This document shows positions 61,883 to 64,000 of a stretch of DNA of 64,000 nt, in pieces. The position numbers and the translations under genes were made by a program. Source of the stretch: Lachnospiraceae bacterium (GTDB taxonomy: Bacteria > Bacillota > Clostridia > Lachnospirales > Lachnospiraceae); the NCBI GenBank assembly GCA_009779895.1, contig WRBB01000001.1, positions 124,001 through 188,000 of the forward strand. The letters run 5' to 3'. The notes below the pieces were generated by a model. That model was not told the origin of the DNA and made no database searches. It saw only the letters and a list, made by a program, of their open reading frames with translations. Positions within the stretch are counted from its first letter, which is position 1, and every line of letters starts with the position of its first letter.

Positions 61883-62911
61883 ATGGCTGTTACATTACAA
61901 CAAATAGCTGATAAAGCCGGTGTGTCAAGAAGAACGGTCGATAGAGCACTGAATAACAAAGGGCACGTAAATTTGGAATTAGCTGAAAAAATCATTGAGA
62001 TCTCAAAGGAATTGGGTTATATGCCAAATAAGGCGGGACGCGCGATGGCGATGGCGAAAAGGAATTTGAAGATTGGTGTTATTGTACAAGCCGTGGAAAC
62101 ACCTTTCATTCAAGATGTTGTTGCGGGAATTGAAGATGCGAAGTTGAAAGTGGAAAGCCTAGGGGGTACTGTGGATATTTTTCAAACACCCGGTATCAAT
62201 GCGAATACAACGATTGAGATTATGGAGACATTAAAACGCAAAGGATATCATGCCATTGCTCTAATGCCCTCTGAGAGCAAGGAGCTTGCTTTGGCGATGC
62301 GGTGTTTTGTGAAAGAGTATAAAATACCAATTGTTACATTTAATAGTGATTTGGAAAATACGGGGCGTTTGTGTTTCATCGGGCAAAACGGTATACGCAG
62401 TGGTCGGACGACAGCACGTCTTATGGGGGATATCATAGGAAATCAGGGTAAGGTTTTGGTGGTTTCCGGGGAATCTACAAATAATTCTTTGAATACACGG
62501 GTAGAGGGATTTGAAGCAGAAATCAAAAAGAATCATCCAAATGTTATCCTGTTAGAACCACAGTATGCAAATGATCAAAATGAGTTGTCACGAGAAATTA
62601 CAGAAAAGATTTTGGATGGGCATCCGGATATTCGAGGGATATATATTGTAGGTTATGGTGGAAAAGGAGTGTGCGATTGTTTGATTGCACGTAAAATAGA
62701 AAAAAAAATAAAAGTAATTGCCCATGATTTGATTGAAGAAAATATTCGGTATTTGGAAAAGGATTGTATTGATTATTTGATTGGTCAAGATCCCTTTGTA
62801 CAAGGGTATGAGCCGACAATGCTTTTATATCGCTTGCTTTTTGAGAGCGTTAGTCCCAAGTCACCCTATCGTTATACAGACATTTTGATTAAAACAAAAT
62901 ATAATATTTAG
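61883..62911 (+). CDS. LacI-family transcriptional regulator
   Basis: The 342-residue protein has the LacI DNA-binding head VTLQQIADKAGVSRRTVDRA and hinge (PNKAGRAMAMAKR), then a periplasmic-binding-like sensor domain (LKIGVIVQAVETPFIQDVV, DQNELSREITEKILDG). AGGAG at 61871-61875 sets the ATG at 61883. It lies just before the sugar isomerase genes, whose promoter holds a 26-bp palindrome with a central CG, the form LacI proteins bind. It may also control the amino-sugar operon. Confidence 0.9.
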   Translation: MAVTLQQIADKAGVSRRTVDRALNNKGHVNLELAEKIIEISKELGYMPNKAGRAMAMAKRNLKIGVIVQAVETPFIQDVVAGIEDAKLKVESLGGTVDIFQTPGINANTTIEIMETLKRKGYHAIALMPSESKELALAMRCFVKEYKIPIVTFNSDLENTGRLCFIGQNGIRSGRTTARLMGDIIGNQGKVLVVSGESTNNSLNTRVEGFEAEIKKNHPNVILLEPQYANDQNELSREITEKILDGHPDIRGIYIVGYGGKGVCDCLIARKIEKKIKVIAHDLIEENIRYLEKDCIDYLIGQDPFVQGYEPTMLLYRLLFESVSPKSPYRYTDILIKTKYNI

Positions 62912-62925
62912 TATAAAATATATAA

Positions 62926-62985
62926 AAACCCATCATTTGGTGAAATCTGTTTAGTGGATTAAGCTAAAAAGATGGGTTTGTTTTT
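62926..62985 (+). terminator. Terminator after the LacI-type gene
   Basis: AAACCCATC (62926-62934) pairs with GATGGGTTT (62971-62979) and is followed by GTTTTT. The 36-base interior may form smaller hairpins. The wide loop makes the call less sure than the other two strong terminators. Confidence 0.6.
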
Positions 62986-62996
62986 GGTTATTTCGC

Positions 62997-63029
62997 CACT
63001 TGTGCCCACGTGGGCACAAGTGTTATAAT
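62997..63029 (+). promoter_or_regulatory. 26-bp perfect palindrome within a promoter (operator)
   Basis: The arm CACTTGTGCCCAC (62997-63009) is followed at once by its exact complement (63010-63022). The centre is CG, as in LacI-family operators. The -10 TATAAT lies at 63024-63029 and TTGTGC at 63000-63005 is a possible -35 with 18-base spacing, so the palindrome fills the promoter. Repression of the isomerase operon is likely. Confidence 0.75.
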
Positions 63030-63076
63030 CTACGAAACAAAGGAAAATGAAAAACAAATTAACACTGAGGTTGATT

Positions 63077-63886
63077 ATGAAAAAATATGCTTTGTCTAGT
63101 GCAGATTTTGCACCGAAGTCGGCACCGATTCTGTTGCAAGGTAGCGTTCAAGATAATATAAAAAAAGCGGCGGAATTGGGTTATCAAGGTCTTGAAGTTC
63201 ATATGCGGGAAACTACGATTTTAAATTATGATGAATTGATTAGAGTGTCTGATGGCCATGGTGTTAAAATTTCGGCGATCGTAACGGGGCGTTTGCACAC
63301 GCAAGGTGGCGTAAGTTTATTAGATGATAGACCTTACATAATCAAAGCAGCAATGGAGGGTATGGGCTCCTATATAGAGATGGCTTCGAAGTTAAAAACA
63401 GATTTAATAATCGGTTGGATAAAAGGAAATGTTCCGGAAAGCGGATGTCGAGCGTATTACATGGAGCGTTTGGCAAATAATCTCAGAGTTCTTTCCGATC
63501 AAGCGGCTGCGCAGGGTGTGAGAATGATGTTAGAGGTGATTAATCGTTATGAAGTAAATGTATTTACTACGGTAAAAGAGACGTTGGATTTTCTTGTAAA
63601 ATGGAATATTCCAAATGTTTATGTTCATTTGGATACGTTCCACATGAATATTGATGAAGCAAATCCTTTGGAAGCAATTCGTATGTGTGGTGAAAAATTG
63701 GCATACTTCCATATTGCGGATAATACACGTTGTTATCCGGGGAGTGGAACGCTTGATTTTAAAAGTTATTTAGATGTGTTAAAGGAAATAGCATATAAGG
63801 GATATATTTCGGTAGAGTGTTTGCCGGAGCCTGATGGTGAAACAGCAGCAAAAAAAGCACTGGCTCATTTGCATAAATGTGGATAG
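63077..63886 (+). CDS. Sugar phosphate isomerase/epimerase (xylose isomerase-like TIM barrel)
   Basis: The 269-residue protein has the features of the AP endonuclease 2 / IolE-like barrel: AAELGYQGLEVHM, MMLEVINRYEVNVF with a metal-binding Glu, VYVHLDTFHMNIDEA with Asp and His ligands, YFHIADNTR and ISVECLPEPDG. Members isomerise or epimerise ketoses such as psicose or tagatose. TGAGG at 63066-63070 favours the ATG at 63077 over 63047, whose ribosome site is too close. It follows an operator-bearing promoter and is followed by another barrel gene. The substrate is not known. Confidence 0.85.
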   Translation: MKKYALSSADFAPKSAPILLQGSVQDNIKKAAELGYQGLEVHMRETTILNYDELIRVSDGHGVKISAIVTGRLHTQGGVSLLDDRPYIIKAAMEGMGSYIEMASKLKTDLIIGWIKGNVPESGCRAYYMERLANNLRVLSDQAAAQGVRMMLEVINRYEVNVFTTVKETLDFLVKWNIPNVYVHLDTFHMNIDEANPLEAIRMCGEKLAYFHIADNTRCYPGSGTLDFKSYLDVLKEIAYKGYISVECLPEPDGETAAKKALAHLHKCG

Positions 63887-63903
63887 AGAAAGAGGTGAAA
63901 GGT

Positions 63904-64000
63904 ATGAAATTGGGATTTAATGAAGCGACATGTATGAAAAAATCAAGTTTGGAATTGGATCTTCGGTTATGTGAGAAATATGAGTATACCTATATCGAGA
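63904..64000 (+). CDS. Sugar isomerase/epimerase-like protein, N-terminal part (3' end cut by window)
   Basis: Only 32 codons are seen, reading MKLGFNEATCMKKSSLELDL and continuing with LCEKYEYTYIE. The beginning matches IolE/IolI-type barrels, in which a strand MKLGFNEAT and a helix of ELDLRLCEKYEY type open the fold. GAGGTGAAAGGT precedes the ATG, 17 bases after the previous gene, so both are one operon. Confidence 0.7.
   Translation, partial: MKLGFNEATCMKKSSLELDLRLCEKYEYTYIE

Noticed and set aside
58250..61883. Idea that the ABC transporter block is a mobile element insertion
   Set aside because: It looks different in base use from the sugar genes, but no integrase, transposase, terminal repeats or target duplications were seen.
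62926..62985. Possible riboswitch between the LacI-type and isomerase genes
   Set aside because: The stem lies before the promoter of the isomerase operon, not in its leader, so a terminator of the LacI-type gene explains it better.

Overview
The window reads as chromosome of a low-GC Gram-positive anaerobe of the Clostridia, most likely a Lachnospiraceae-type bacterium. The basis is the A+T-rich sequence, strong AGGAGG-type ribosome sites before ATG, GTG and TTG starts, a cdaA-cdaR c-di-AMP module, lipoprotein-anchored sugar ABC transporters and Gram-positive wall enzymes. This placement is an inference from gene content; no 16S or marker search could be run. I saw no rRNA, tRNA, CRISPR array, insertion sequence or prophage gene. 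Almost every gene is on the plus strand; the one clear minus-strand gene is an AraC-type regulator.

Layout. (1) 1-6.7 kb, housekeeping: the end of a RecD2 helicase, a ComF-like protein, two unknown membrane proteins, the diadenylate cyclase CdaA with its regulator CdaR, an HPr-like phosphocarrier and a nucleotidyltransferase, closed by a terminator at 6679. (2) 6.86-10.26 kb: a large secreted wall hydrolase with an amidase, five GBS_Bsp-like repeats and a glucosaminidase. (3) 10.3-46.2 kb: a surface-polysaccharide locus of about 36 kb. It holds a Wzm/Wzt ABC exporter pair, dTDP-rhamnose genes rfbB, rfbA and rfbC (no rfbD in the window), RgpF-like and WsaF-like rhamnan glycosyltransferases, and an MdoB/LTA-synthase-like phosphoglycerol transferase. 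It continues with modular glycosyltransferases, a TagF-like protein, a second ABC exporter and a nonulosonic-acid module (NeuB-like synthase, CBS-cupin protein, NeuA-HAD fusion). It ends with a pyruvyltransferase, two phosphoglycosyl transferases, a PglF/CapD-like dehydratase, a Gly-rich secreted protein and an epimerase. (4) 46.2-47.2 kb: an XdhC-like gene. (5) 47.2-58.3 kb: a catabolic locus that fits galactosamine or N-acetylgalactosamine use, with a tagatose-bisphosphate-type aldolase, PfkB sugar kinase, AraC regulator, ABC importer, two GH4 glycosidases, a BadF/NAGK-type hexosamine kinase and an AgaS-type SIS isomerase, ended by a strong terminator at 58250. (6) 58.5-61.8 kb: a 21-codon double-glycine-leader-like ORF followed by a MacB-type ABC ATPase and a double-FtsX permease. 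(7) 61.8-64 kb: a LacI regulator, a perfect 26-bp operator-like palindrome inside a promoter, and two sugar-phosphate isomerase/epimerase genes, the last cut by the window edge.

How it fits together. The polysaccharide locus probably makes a rhamnose-containing wall glycan exported by Wzm/Wzt, with phosphoglycerol, pyruvate and an acidic nonulosonate as possible decorations. The GBS_Bsp-like domain is shared by the wall hydrolase and the phosphoglycerol transferase, so both may recognise the same wall polymer. The catabolic locus would import a glycoside, cleave it with GH4 enzymes, phosphorylate the amino sugar, and pass it through AgaS, PfkB and the aldolase to triose phosphates. The deacetylase needed for N-acetylated sugars is not seen here.

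The features most worth a second look are the leader-only GG peptide with its transporter (58.57-61.8 kb), the nonulosonate module with unusual domain make-up (35.9-38.8 kb), the twin HP-motif transferases (31.3 and 34.5 kb), the phosphoglycerol transferase with its DEWGN-repeat tail (15.1-17.3 kb), and the GH4-rich amino-sugar locus.
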